A stretch of DNA of 64,000 nucleotides from Atherinomorus stipes (Eukaryota; Chordata; Actinopteri; Atheriniformes; Atherinidae): the NCBI GenBank assembly GCA_023101725.1, contig JALJCO010003433.1, positions 372,001 through 436,000 of the forward strand, given 5' to 3'. The notes under the pieces are model-generated. The model had not been told where the DNA came from. It was given only the letters and a program-made list of their open reading frames with translations, and did no database searches. Position numbers and translations under genes: made by a program. Shown here one piece after another: positions 1-11,011 of the stretch (the stretch's first letter is position 1; each line of letters starts with the position of its first letter).

Positions 1-1117
1 ATATGGGCTAAATCACAACTGTTTTGCTTGTAGAAAACTCCATATAAAACTGTCAAATTCCAAGATCTGTTCCCAGTAGAGATAACGCTGAGGAGGACCA
101 ACTGGCAAATGCTTGGCTTAAAAAAACAGCACAGGGGGTTTCTTATATGGTGTCTCTTTTTCTTATATGAAGGGTCTGGATAAGCTCCTTTGTTGGGCAT
201 GCAGAGATATTCAGATCATCAAAAAATAAAAATAAATCCAGCGTAGCTAAATATAGAAATCTTATCAACATTTTCTCCACATCTTCTTTCTTTGTCAGCA
301 GTGACTTTGTTCAGAGGAGTTCCTAAAGTGATTAAAAACTTGCATACAAGACTCACTTCAAGTTCACTCACAGAAGGTTATTAGAAATGTTAATCACGTC
401 TATTTCATAATCTGATCTCAATCAGATTGTATTGTGCATGTTTTTACACATATATGCACAAAAAACATGGACTTTAAACTTGCTTGCAAGGCTCTCATGA
501 TACATGATACAAAATAAACTATGAATTCCAAAGAGATGAGACAGTGCACCTCCTTTTTTTCGGCCCCTGACTTGTTAAACATGCAGCAAAAGTCATAAAG
601 TAATTCAAACAAGACAAAAATCTCACAAGTGAGGGCTATAATCAGAAGTTTTTGAAGGGTGGTCAAACGTGAACCCTGGGCCTGTGAGGCAGTTTGATGA
701 GGAGGTCTGAGCCAAGACAAATGAATGAGCTATTCTTCTTTGCAGAGACAGGTTTTCAATGAGCATGTCTCTGTATGGATGGTGGGAAAAAAAATCCCTC
801 ATTAATGGTGTCCGAAGGGAAGAAACGCAAACATAAACCGGTTCCATATGTTACAGGAAGAATCTCTGAGGCAGGAGCTGCCTCCTTGTGTGCATCTGTT
901 CCTTTTATTTAGCTTCACGCAGGGAAAAACATCTGAAAATTACCTTGTTAGCGAAGGCAAAGTAAGATCTAAAGATTATAAAAAAGCTCAGGAAGTTATT
1001 GCACTGCTGCCTTAGCGTGGAAATATATCAAAGATGCTTTTAGCTGCATAAAAATAAGATTTAATCACTTACACAGACAACACAAGGAGCAAATGAAAGT
1101 GATAAAGCAGCATACTC
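1..1117. other. Non-coding, nothing recognised
   Basis: AT-rich DNA with no exon, RNA gene or repeat that I can name. Short open frames on the minus strand have no domain features. Confidence 0.6.
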
Positions 1118-1505
1118 ACGCTACTGCTCTTGCAGGTGCCAGGTTTGTGTCCTTTCTCTCTCAACATGAGGCCCCCCATCTCTGTCTCCTCAGCTCTCTT
1201 GGTCCCCTTTACATACTCGTAACCTCAGCTGACTTTAATCAGCCCTGACCTAAAACCAACATCGGCATCCTAACAAAAAACTCAAAACAAAACGCACCAC
1301 ACGGCGGCCGTTCTCTCATCAAGAGCTTCAGTGTGTGTGCTTAACCAAGCATGAGCCTCTCCTGAAAGGAAGAAGGGAGGCAGAGCATCTTGTCTCTCTC
1401 CCTGTGGTACTCACAATGGTCCTCACTTACGCCCTCATCCCCTGCAAACTGGGTCATGGTTGGGGGTGGTGGTGATGATGAAGAGGAGGTGGTGGGGTTT
1501 TAATA
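1118..1505 (-). promoter_or_regulatory. Weak candidate promoter and first exons on the minus strand
   Basis: On the minus strand a TATTAAAA box (1498-1505) lies about 40 nt upstream of an ATG (1455-1457). That ATG opens MTQFAGDEG and runs into a perfect donor GTAAGT at 1430, with an alternative donor GTGAGT near 1414. A second open stretch (about 1240 down to 1122) reads YEYVKGTKRAEETEMGGLML REKGHKPGTCKSSS and ends at GTGAGT. With the alternative donor the two would join in frame. I do not recognise the protein, and no further exon is seen to the left, so this may be chance. Confidence 0.2.
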
Positions 1506-4198
1506 CCCCCTTGGCGGGGTAAAGGGAGGGAGAGTCTGGGACTGACAGACAGTTAGAGCATGGGAGGGGAAGGATCCATTGCTTTTGGAGGTACAATTCA
1601 ACTCAGTGACTTTGTGAGACCTCGGGCCACCTGAGGGGCGCAGAGCAGGACAAGGATTTCAAGAAATGGTAAGAGTGGTAATTAGAAGGCCGGACTTTGT
1701 ACTTTTTAGATAACGCTAAAGGGAATCTTAACTTGGCAGAAAGAAGAAACATGATGAAAGGAGCCTGGGTGTGTTTGTGCAACAAGGAAATCACTGAGAA
1801 AGTAAAAGCTGCTACCAGAGCTACTGTCACAGATCTGAGGCTTTACAACATGCTCTGTCTGTGTGACCTCTTTCAATGAAAAGGAACTGGTAATAGGAAA
1901 TGTGTGGAGAAGCCAGGGTTAGAATTTCTCTCTAAAGATCTCCTCTGTCACATTTTGTACAACTTCATGAATGCCTCCCAGAAAAGAAGGAAAATGTGCA
2001 CTCAAAGTGTATGAAGGATACTGCATCTCAGCTCCTTCCGACATTGGGGATGCTGTGTAAAGTGTAAATAAAAGCAGTGTGTAATGATGTGCAAATGATC
2101 TAAACCCAATTTTTAATTGAAAATAGGTAAAAGACCAATTTTTAAATTATAAAACCTTAAGTCTTTTTTCAATTTGAACTTCTTTCTAGCAACAGTTGTA
2201 AATATTGGAGACAACGGCATGAGGTTCATCACTTCTTCCAACAATACTTTGCAATGGGTTTAGAGCAGAGGAGTCAAAATGTTATAGGTCTAAAATCAAA
2301 CTATTTTCCCATTCTTGCCTGATATATGATTTCATCTGTTTAAAATTGTTAAAATGGGTGTTAAGTCTAAACATCAGACAGGCCAGTTTAGCACCTGGAC
2401 TCTTAGTCATGTTATTGTCATTTGTAATACTGGCTGGTATATACTTCTCATTGAAAATACATTGACTGAATGGTGACATATTCTAATCCATGTTCAGCAT
2501 TAATGACACCTTCACCTACGAACACATTACAAATGCCATGTGCAGCAATTCACATCCTGGATTCTGAACTTGCTGATAACTTTTGGTTTCTCTTTTTTTG
2601 AGCACAAAAGTATGCAGAGTCATTAGGTTCAAGACACATATTTTGAATTTCTATAGGTCAAACCTTCTCTACTTCAGTGCGTCTCAACTGAGGGTGGCAA
2701 CACATCTGCATCTCTTAATTCTTTAGTTTTGTGTTTGTTTATGTCTGTTTTTAATAGTGATCTTAAAGTCTGCAGATCACAAGAAGTCAATATTGTTTCC
2801 CTTTTTATGAATTTTCAAAGACATTGCAGTCATGGTAAAATCAACACATCCTTTCAAATGTTTACGTTGAGAAAAAGCTGTTATTGACCTACATCATTAC
2901 ACACTGTTTCATGCATTGGGTTGCCTCCTGTATGACATTTATATAAATAAGTTAGCCTTGCCTCGCATTACCTTCACGTGGTGGCAAGTTCTACCTCTCC
3001 TCTACTTCTAAAAAACTCTCTGTGATGCTTAAAAAAAATAAAATAAAAATCCCAATAGTGCTTCTGATTTGCTGCTAATTACCCTTATTTGGTATTGGAT
3101 TTTCTGCTAGAATTTCATTTAATTCATCAACTTTTCAACAGAAACATGTTGCTGGAATAAAATGACAAATTTCCTTACAGATTTTTATTTTTTAAATTGA
3201 AGTTTTACTTTAAAATAAGTATTTACTTACATTTTACAAATGTGTCACAAATGTTATATGTCCCAGACAGCATCTTAAATCATTTCCTCCAGTATGAATA
3301 AAGTTTTTTTTTTTTTTTTTTTTAGCTTGGATTGCCAGGATATTCAGATATTCCCTGTGGTTTTTTATTACCTGGTTCAGAATAGATCTGATTAGATGCA
3401 TACTGGTAATATTCAACAATAGCTAGTTAATAATTTACTGGATTAATGGGACGATCAGGATACAGATGTGTTTTCATGTTAAAATGCAATAACTTACAAA
3501 CTGACAGGGACTTTCTTTGAGGGAGAGAAGAGAAGACAAACTTCTAAACAATCTAAAAAACATCACTTCTGCTCACTTACAGAGAGTTGTGAAAATGCTC
3601 AGAGCTGTGAATTAATTTCAGCCGTATGTACTGATCCATAATCCTCCGTCTCTTTTAGCCTCTGCATGTTCTCCTCAATCCTTCACACTGTCCCCTCCCT
3701 CACACCTTCTCATAAAGTTATAATCATGCAACACTATGAACAATAAAAGATGTTCATTTGATATTGTCCAAATCCACTCACAAGTGGTGGCAGTTCAAAT
3801 TAGGACTGCATGCTATCTTAGCCTCTTTCCTTATCTCTCTCCTCTGAGCAGACCAGTAGCTATCACCAGATTTCACACTCTTGCACTGCCGACAAATCCT
3901 CTTTAAATTCATATCATGTCACACAAAGTCCACAGTTTCTGCTAAATACATTTTCCTTTAATATGCAGCTATCAAACTTTTTGACATTAATGTGAAACTG
4001 ATGAAAGATGACATGTATACTCTGGGTGTGTAATCGTGGCAGTGACCGTAAACTATTTGACATCCTGATTTTTTCTTTTATTTGAAGTTTTATAAAGATT
4101 TCTGGAAGAGATATGTTGTTAGTTTTGACAATGATGATGATAATGAGGACGAAAAGCAGCAAAGTTGGGATGCCCTTGTGGCTTATACATGTGTCAAA
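1506..4198. other. Non-coding, nothing recognised apart from a poly(T) run
   Basis: AT-rich. 2080-3110 has the look of an old dispersed repeat, but I cannot assign it. A T20 run lies at 3304-3323. No supported gene. Confidence 0.5.
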
Positions 4199-4248
4199 GG
4201 GGGTATAGCTCAGTGGTAGAGCATTTGACTGCAGATCAAGAGGTCCCC
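4199..4248 (+). pseudogene. tRNA-Cys 5' half, broken inside the T stem
   Basis: Reads GGGGGTATAGCTCAGTGG and on through the D arm, the GCA anticodon arm and the variable loop to GGTCCCC. The sequence then leaves the tRNA abruptly at ACACTCAG. The part present has no substitution relative to the intact copy at 15346 except the canonical GGGGG acceptor start. The missing T arm and 3' acceptor strand are found at 13443-13464. Not functional as it stands. Confidence 0.9.
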
Positions 4249-4599
4249 ACACTCAGAAAAATGATCCAGGGTCTTAGTAAATATCAAATAATAAAAGGGT
4301 ATACTACCTTAATAAAATCTCTAAAAATAACTTAGGTGCTTATTTGAGTTGAATATAAAAAAAAATGCTTAAAAATCCAACAAGTAATTTAGACTTAAAT
4401 TTAATGTGTTTTTAAGTGTAGTTCAAAAAATAAATGAGTGTTTCAGTTACTAATTATAATTTCTAAATATACATAATCTTTTTGTAAATAAAGTGAAAAT
4501 ATTTGAGTATGTAGCAATTATACTTATTAGTTTATGAACTTTAATCATTACTCATTCAAACTCAATAGTCTTCATATCTAACAACAACTTAAGAAAATG

Positions 4600-5240
4600 A
4601 GTAAGTTTTAACGTTGGATGTGCCCGATTCGTGGGAGAGTGGGTTATGGGAAATCATTCTGCGTTTTGAAGCAACACGAGGAAGCAAGCAACGGTCTCCC
4701 AAAGGACCACGGTGAACTTGTTGGAGGAAAAGATGTTGGTAAGTAGAGCATTTACAATTTTTAAATAATAGAGACCCTGTGTTCCCGCATAAAATGCTGG
4801 TGTCTTTGTTTGTTTGTTTTTTCCTCTCAAATACTGTCGCGACCATACATTGTGCTTAAGCTAATTTTTGAAAGTTTCTAGCCACCAAATTGCTAGCTAA
4901 CACTGGTTATTTGGTTAACACGCAGTTTTACAGCTAATGTCACCAAGGCATCGGTGTAAAAACACTATTTTATGGGAGTGGCATATTTACCAATGTTTGG
5001 GGTGTCACTAGTTTGTAATCTGATTGTCCGGCAGCGCCGGCGGGGTGGGGGGCATCGTGTGTGTGTCCGCGCCTGCATTTGTGTTGACGTCGCTTGAACG
5101 TAATGCGCTCCGATGTGAAGCTCGTAGGAACAGTCACGTTAGCCTACCCGGAGTGAGGCGTTACCACAGCGGCGCCAACAGAGCTCGTCAGTCGGCAGTG
5201 CTCCGCCGTTGAGGGGGAGCTTCACCGCGCACTGTGCGCG
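4600..5240 (+). promoter_or_regulatory. CpG-rich 5' region of the SAMD3-like relic
   Basis: A likely 5' UTR exon ends at 4738 with a strong donor (GTTG then GTAAGT). About 300 bp further on, 5020-5240 is clearly richer in G+C and CpG than its surroundings (for example GGCAGCGCCGGCGGGG and GTGCGCG). Together they suggest the former promoter and first intron of the gene. No TATA box is seen. Confidence 0.4.
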
Positions 5241-5937
5241 TGTATGTGTGTATGCCGTACTGTATCATAGTTTAAATTGGGGTTAATGTAGACTCAGTCG
5301 TCCGGGATCTCCTTCTTTCGAGTCATTCTCTCTGTAGGTGGAGGTGGGATGTTAAAAAAAAGTCTCCTTTAAGCACCAACACTGCAGCACCTAAACTGCT
5401 AAAGGAGAGGGTCAACAAAGAAAAGAGATTACACATTAATAATTTAAGAAGAATTTTATGTTTTTAATATGTTAAAAGAAAATGTTAAACATCTGACTAA
5501 TTGCTTAATGTTTTTCATGTTTTCATATAAAATATTATGCTTTCCTTATTGTAGTTGAAGATATAATTTAATATGGTCATTTAAATTATGTAGTAGATGT
5601 GTGATGAAACATGTTAATCCAAAAACTATGCCATATGTACACTCCCTCTGTTTTTCTCACCTGGTCCTAGTGCTTTGCCATGTTATTAGACTCTCTTACT
5701 AGGTGTGTGGGTGTGTGCTATGTATGTGTACGTGGGTCTTTATGTGGGGGTGAGAGGGACGGGGGTTGTATGATTTTTTTTTTTTTTTAAGCCTTTGTGT
5801 TGCATTTTATTTGTTTGAAAAGTGCTACATAAATGAAGTTTGATTGATTGATGAAAAGAAACTGCTTTAATAGTCTTTTTTTTTTAAACCCTGCAACATT
5901 GTAACACTGTTTTCTTCTTTTTTTAAGGTGACGGCCC

Positions 5938-6153
5938 ATGGGCTGGCGATGTAAGCTCTGTACATTTGAGGATTCTTCAAGAGGGGAGCTTCTCAAGCAT
6001 TATCGAATCAAGCACGGTACCTATGGTCGTGGCCATTCAGTACCCTGTCTTCATTTAAGCTGTCCTTGCTCCTTTAAAAATGGGGTGGCCTTCGTCACAC
6101 TTGTCTCGTCCCACAATAAGGAAATGAAGAGTGTGGCAAGTGCAAAGATGTAA
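5938..6153 (+). pseudogene. Zinc-finger exon of the SAMD3-like relic
   Basis: Starts ATG GGC TGG CGA shortly after a pyrimidine tract and AAG acceptor (5914-5927), giving a 71-residue open frame. Residues 5-26 form a finger C-X2-C-X12-H-X4-H (CKLCTFEDSSRGELLKHY and so on). A second, weaker finger starts at residue 37 with C-X4-C and has His at 59, but the expected last His is not clear. Small RNA- or DNA-binding fingers of this kind open many members of the family. Upstream, the T-rich tract at 5773-5788 and an unrelated G-rich segment separate it from the CpG-rich 5' region. Confidence 0.65.
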
Positions 6154-6159
6154 AATGTG

Positions 6160-8040
6160 ATTGTGTTATAAGTACAAAGCTATTTCACCATATTATTCAT
6201 TTAAAAAGAATGAAATAGATGTCTAGTGGATGTTAAGACTAAAGTGGAGAAAAAAAAGTAGAACAGTTCACTATGGAAGCTTTAAGATGATGTGATAAAA
6301 GCGTCTGTTGCTATGAGAATGAAATTGTTTCTTGTGTTGGACTGTGGTATGATGATCCACTGGAGTTGGATTGTGGGGAGATGAAAAGAGAAAAATATTG
6401 GTTTCTTGTTGATTGGAAGTCTATAATGTGTTGGAAAATGTGTCGATGACTTGGTGGACAGCTTCAGTTTTCTGCACGGCATCCCTAGTCTTAAAGTTAG
6501 TGAGTGATATTTTTGAAAAAATAACTGTGGTGTTGATGAGCTATTATTAGTCAACTAGTAGCAAACTCTCTATCCATTTTTCTGCTTGGTGTGGTCCTTT
6601 TCTTCTAAATTTAAGAGGGTAAAGTATATAAGGACTTAGTGTATTGAGAGTGGAGTAATTTGGTAGAGGAGAAAGTAGCTTTCAATATGTGCCTTCTCCT
6701 TAGCAGAAAGAGATGTGAAAGGTTGTTGATTATAGCTGTAAGTGTTTGGGGTATTTTAGTGGATAGAAGGTTAGTTTAGTTGTTTGTATATAGATTTTGT
6801 TGTACCGGGGGAAAAGAGGGTATGGTAGTGGCGACTGGCAGTTAAGATCAATTTATTTAGCCCTCTTGTAAAAAAATGATGTAAAAAAATTGGAAGTGTT
6901 TGAGGCTTTGAAAGTCTATAATGGAGAAGGAGGAGTTTTCTTGTAGGTTGGAAAAATATAGAGGTCTGTTTTTTGTTTAGCAGATCTTGGGCCTCTTTAT
7001 GTGGACTTGTGAACTTTTGTGGACATTATATCTGTAGGTTTTGATTGGGGCCGTTCTGACTATAGAAAAGGAAGTAAATTGGGAGCTTTTCCACCAGAAC
7101 AAAAGATAACTAGATCTACATGTTAGTCTGTAAAAGATCCTGGTTTGTTGCTTTTTGGTATAAGAGAGGTTGTCCATCTGAGAAATTAGTTTTTCCCTTT
7201 GTTTGGGTACCACCTGATTCTACATGCCTTGAAGGATTTCTGGATAGCACTGTGTCTTACGTGTTCATCCAAAGAGACTGATTGAGAACTTAATTCATCC
7301 TGTTTCCATATAAATTTAAGATAGCGGTTGCCCCCTCCTTTAGCTAATTTTGCTTCTGTAAAAGTATTGGTGGGAGAGCTGAGACTGGACATTGTTAGAT
7401 TTTGTCTTATTTTGGCCAACTATACCTAGAACGCCCTGCATGGCACATTCTCATGATTTTAAAAGATATAACTGAGTTGTAGTAGCCCCCATTATGGAGG
7501 AAAGTATTTGTTACTTGGACACACTGATATAGACATCATATAGGTGTTGGAATTTTCCCAGATCAAAAATTGATTCCTAAACATATTGTTAGAACATTAT
7601 GATTTATAAGAGGGTTTGGTCCTTTGGTTAGCCTATGGACTATGCGTTTTGAATCAAAACATTCTTCTTTAGCAGTGTTAGAATAAACACTTAGAAATGT
7701 ATTAGTCCTGCTTCAAGCACAAATGAGGTGGCAAGTTAAAGAAAAGCTTTGAACTGAGTATGTGTCACTATGAAGATATGCCACGTGTGGTTATGGAACA
7801 AATTGGAGGATGGTTTTGCCTATGGGTATGGTGGTTTCTGTTTTGTGATAAGATTGTTGTTGTGAGATGTGGTTATTGTAAAATAGTGGTTGGAGATTGG
7901 GATTTATGTTGGCCCTCTGGGAATGTCCTGGTAGATAGGTTGGAGACATTCCCTGAGTGTACTTTGTGGGTGGAAATGGTGAATTAATAATTATTACCAT
8001 TGGGTGATTGTGTGTCTGTTTGTTTGGTTTTCTTTTCCTT
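6160..8040. other. Intron-like stretch with strong G over C excess
   Basis: No exon, RNA gene or repeat is recognised. On the plus strand G greatly exceeds C over most of the stretch: in 6721-6780 I count 20 G and 1 C. Frames are short and broken on both strands. It lies between the zinc-finger and central exons of the SAMD3-like relic. Confidence 0.6.
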
Positions 8041-8050
8041 TTTTGTCTAG

Positions 8051-8881
8051 ATGGATTTGGTTGCCCTGAAAGTCATTATAAAGCACCGGAGTGAAAAGCT
8101 TACACTGCCCGCAGGAATACCTGCACTGTGAACAATTACATGAAACTGTAAAAGAGCATTTGAACTCATTGAGATTTTACCCTGCATTCCTTGATGGGCT
8201 TTGGTGATTTTTTCCGCTTCATACTACTGAACAGATTAAACACAAGGGAACACTAAAGTTGTGATAATTCCATCAGTTGTTCTTAATTGACTCCTGTGAC
8301 TGAACGAGACAGATGTAATGAATGGTGGTTCAACTTCTGCTAGTACTGACCTAACAGCAGATGACCAGACAGATGACACATCAGTGTCTTCTCAAGACAC
8401 TATCATCCTATCCCCACCTGCAAGCCCTCATGCAACATCATGGCTAAAGCAAATCATCATTCCACTTTTCTCTGTGGCCACAGAGGCAGTTCTGAGGAAT
8501 GCCAATCAAGACTTTCTCAAAGATGGTACTGTGCTGAACAGCATTCCGATCGGATGTGAAATCAGGGAAAAATTAGCTGACTACATGTAAGCTACACACC
8601 GTACCCCACAGGCCTTCAGATCGGTGAGGTGGCAGAGGCTTTAGTAGAAAGCATCCTGCCTGAGGAGCTAGGCAGTCGTAATGGTGGTTGGGTGGATGTA
8701 TACTTTGAAGTAAATATGGGAAATTAAGGCCGAAGCTCCGGAACCTTGGTTTCCTGAGGTTACCTGTAACTCGCTCAAGAACAAGCGTCCCAACGAAAGG
8801 TCTGCTGCAAAGAACATAAAGAAAGCACGGAAAGGAGAAGTGCTTTTCTTCCCACTATCCTGCAAGCGACAATAAAGAACA
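8051..8881 (+). pseudogene. Central exon of the SAMD3-like relic, frameshifted
   Basis: Acceptor tgtctag then ATGGATTTGG. The translation starts MDLVALKVIIKHRSEKLTLP AGIPAL and then meets TGA at 8129. A later frame at 8318-8590 reads TDDTSVSSQDTIILSPPASP and WLKQIIIPLFSVATEAVL. A one-base shift follows near 8587, after which a frame reads YTPYPTGLQIGEVAEALVES. A further frame reads CNSLKNKRPNERSAAKNIKK ARKGEV. These blocks occur in this order in intact family members as I recall them. At least three frame changes show that the copy is dead. Confidence 0.75.
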
Positions 8882-9141
8882 GCAAGAGCTGAACCGAAAC
8901 CAACTCATCGCCGAATCAAAGAGAGAGACAGCACAGTCATAAGGACTTGATGTGCAGAACTTTTGCACTAGGAGACATGATGTTGTCAGCCTACAGATGA
9001 GCATCAGTGACATCAAGGACAGGTGGCCTACCTTGTTTAATGTCTCTAGGTAGTATTGGAATTGTTGTTAGTAGTCAAATATTATGGACTGAAATTGCTC
9101 AAATTATTTGTTATTATGGTTTTTTGTCTTTTTTTCTCTAG

Positions 9142-9273
9142 GTTAGTGCAGAGTTTCATAGGCTCACCAAACAGAACCTGAGCAAAATGGAGATGTTGGA
9201 TTGTATACACCAAATGCTGTCCTTGTTTCAAGCAAAGAAAGGCGCTGTAGGAGCAAGAATTCAAACACAATGA
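9142..9273 (+). pseudogene. Short exon of the SAMD3-like relic
   Basis: Pyrimidine tract and acceptor ctctag, then an open stretch VSAEFHRLTKQNLSKMEMLD CIHQMLSLFQ AKKGAVGARI ending at TGA. The V-x-AEF-x-R pattern and the later K-x-G-x-x-G-x-x-I pattern fit the corresponding region of the family. Confidence 0.6.
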
Positions 9274-9372
9274 GTGTTCTCTTAGGTATTGAAAGTTATC
9301 CTCCCTATTTTGTCCTCTGAAATAATATAATACTCTTCTTATAAAAGGGGCTGTATAATGTTTTCTTTTAAG

Positions 9373-9462
9373 AGTGGAATTCCCATTGAGCAGAAAGGGA
9401 GGTTGTCATCCGTGCCTGTTGACTACCTTGGAGAAGATGCTAGTGCCTATTAAGGATTGAGG
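9373..9462 (+). pseudogene. Short exon of the SAMD3-like relic
   Basis: Follows a ttttcttttaag acceptor and reads SGIPIEQKGRLSSVPVDYLG EDASAY, then a TAA. A gttagt donor follows at about 9463. The internal stop again indicates a pseudogene. Confidence 0.5.
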
Positions 9463-10142
9463 TTAGTATATTGTGTGTTTTATGATTTTAAGGTTTTAAG
9501 TAGGGATGCATTGGCTGAATAGTATTGGCCGGTGTTTGGCCCTTTACCCATGGCAAATAAAGATGCTTATGTCTGATGTAGTGGCGATGTTTATGTTGAT
9601 GTAAATGTGCATGACACATGAATTTCCAATTGTTTTTACATACTCGACAAGAGGACTTTTGAAACTTACTTTTCAGAAAAGATGTGAATCAAGTTTGTCT
9701 TAAAGGGACTAGAGGCAAGATTAAAGGCCTCCTTCCACTGAAAACCCGTTTAACTTGCTCCTTGTGAAATACGAAGGGTTTCTCTTTGTTTACTTAATGT
9801 TGGCTTGCTAAGGTGCGTTCCCCCCAGTCAGAGTGTTGCGTCGTCATAGAAACAATAGAAGAAGAGCGAGGGAACGCCTGTTTCTTCTCTAGAAGTGGTG
9901 CGTATCCAGTGGGGTTTTATCGTATGGAAGGCAGGTAACCCTCCACTACACTAGCTAAAGAAGCAGGATGGTGGAGTTGAGAAGCTAATTGCTTGTTTGT
10001 TAGATGGCGGAGCAAACTCCTTCCTGGACTGTTTAACCTGTATGTAACAAAATAAGACCGGGGGGCGGGACTTCCTTCAGACACTATGGGAGGCAGCCAA
10101 TCAGACGGAAGTTCATGAGAAGGACCCGGAAAGCTGCCGTTG

Positions 10143-10185
10143 AAATGACCATGGAAGTACATTTGTTGTACTTCCATGGTCATTT
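10143..10185. repeat. Perfect 18-bp inverted repeat in the fold-back centre
   Basis: AAATGACCATGGAAGTAC at 10143-10160 is followed, after a 7-nt spacer, by its exact reverse complement at 10168-10185. It lies just inside the left arm of the TTAA-flanked element and would form a strong hairpin. Confidence 0.9.
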
Positions 10186-10734
10186 ATTATATTCTGTGTT
10201 CTCCATTGTTATGGCATTCTGCATATTTCTGTTAAAAAAACCTTCTGGTATCTTTGTATCCAGCTGTATTTGTATACTAGAAGAGAGGCTTGTGGTCCAA
10301 CGGCAGCTTTTCCGGGTCCTTCTCATGAACTTCCGTCTGATTGGCTGCCTCCCGTGAGTGTATGAAGGAAGCTCCGCCCCCCGCTCTTATTTTGTTACAT
10401 ACAGGTTAAACAGCCCAGGAAGGAGTTTGCTCCGCCATGCTAACAAACAGTTAGCTAATTAGCTTCTCAACTCCGAAGCTACAGTCCTGCTGTCTTCACT
10501 TCTAGTGTGTAGTGGAGGGTTACCTGCCTTCCAATGGGGGGGTATAAACCCCACTTGGGATACGCTATTTGCAGTGTGACGTAGAAGAGACAGGCTGTTC
10601 CTGATTCGCTCTTTTCTTCGTATTGTTTCTATGACGACGCAACACAGCTGACTGGGGGAACGCACCGCTAGCAAGCCAACATGTGTAAGTAAACAAGGGA
10701 AAACCCTCCGTATTTCAGAAGGACCAAGTTAAAT

Positions 10735-10976
10735 CAAGTGTATCTATCTGCGGCTTGCAACCCAGTGGGCGTGTCGTAGTGTGGGCGTGTCGTAGTGTTG
10801 GTGGCTCTGGCTAGGTTTAGGGGTAGGGCTAGATTTTACCGTGCTCTCATTGGCCTGGTGGGCGTGTCGTCGCGTAACGTCACACTACGACACGCCCACA
10901 CTGCGACACGCCCACACTACGACACGCCCACACTACGACACGCCCCTGTCTTGCGAGCCGCAGATAGACCCTTCTC
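10735..10976. mobile_element. Nested 242-bp MITE with 8-bp target duplication and internal repeats
   Basis: Flanked by AGTTAAAT at 10727-10734 and 10977-10984, an 8-bp duplication as made by hAT-type transposases. Its inner ends are inverted repeats (TCTATCTGCGGCTTGCAA and TTGCGAGCCGCAGATAGA). The interior carries copies of GGGCGTGTCGTAGTGT, two direct on the left and four in inverted orientation on the right. No coding capacity. Confidence 0.75.
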
Positions 10977-11011
10977 AGTTAAATGGGTTTTCAATGGAAG
11001 GAGGCCTTTAA

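Larger units (their letters stand above)
9725..11007. mobile_element. TTAA-flanked fold-back element, interrupted by another element
   Basis: TTAA at 9721-9724 and 11008-11011 flank inverted ends AGGCCTCCTTCCA(C/T)TGAA. The left arm (9725 to about 10141) is an imperfect inverted copy of the right arm (about 10287-10733 plus 10985-11007). Examples are TTGTTTACTTA...GTTGGCTTGC on the left and GCCAACATGTGTAAGTAAAC on the right. TTAA target duplication is typical of the piggyBac superfamily. No transposase frame is present, so it is non-autonomous. The right arm is split by the insertion at 10735-10976. It sits in the last intron of the SAMD3-like relic. Confidence 0.75.

Noticed and set aside
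6977..7419. Minus-strand frames that might be a retroelement protein
   Set aside because: They come from the strand-skewed stretch. No reverse transcriptase, protease, integrase or envelope motif can be read in any frame.
10741..10968. Possible CRISPR-like array of GGGCGTGTCGTAGTGT
   Set aside because: The copies are adjacent or inverted with no unique spacers, and the DNA is vertebrate; it belongs to a MITE.
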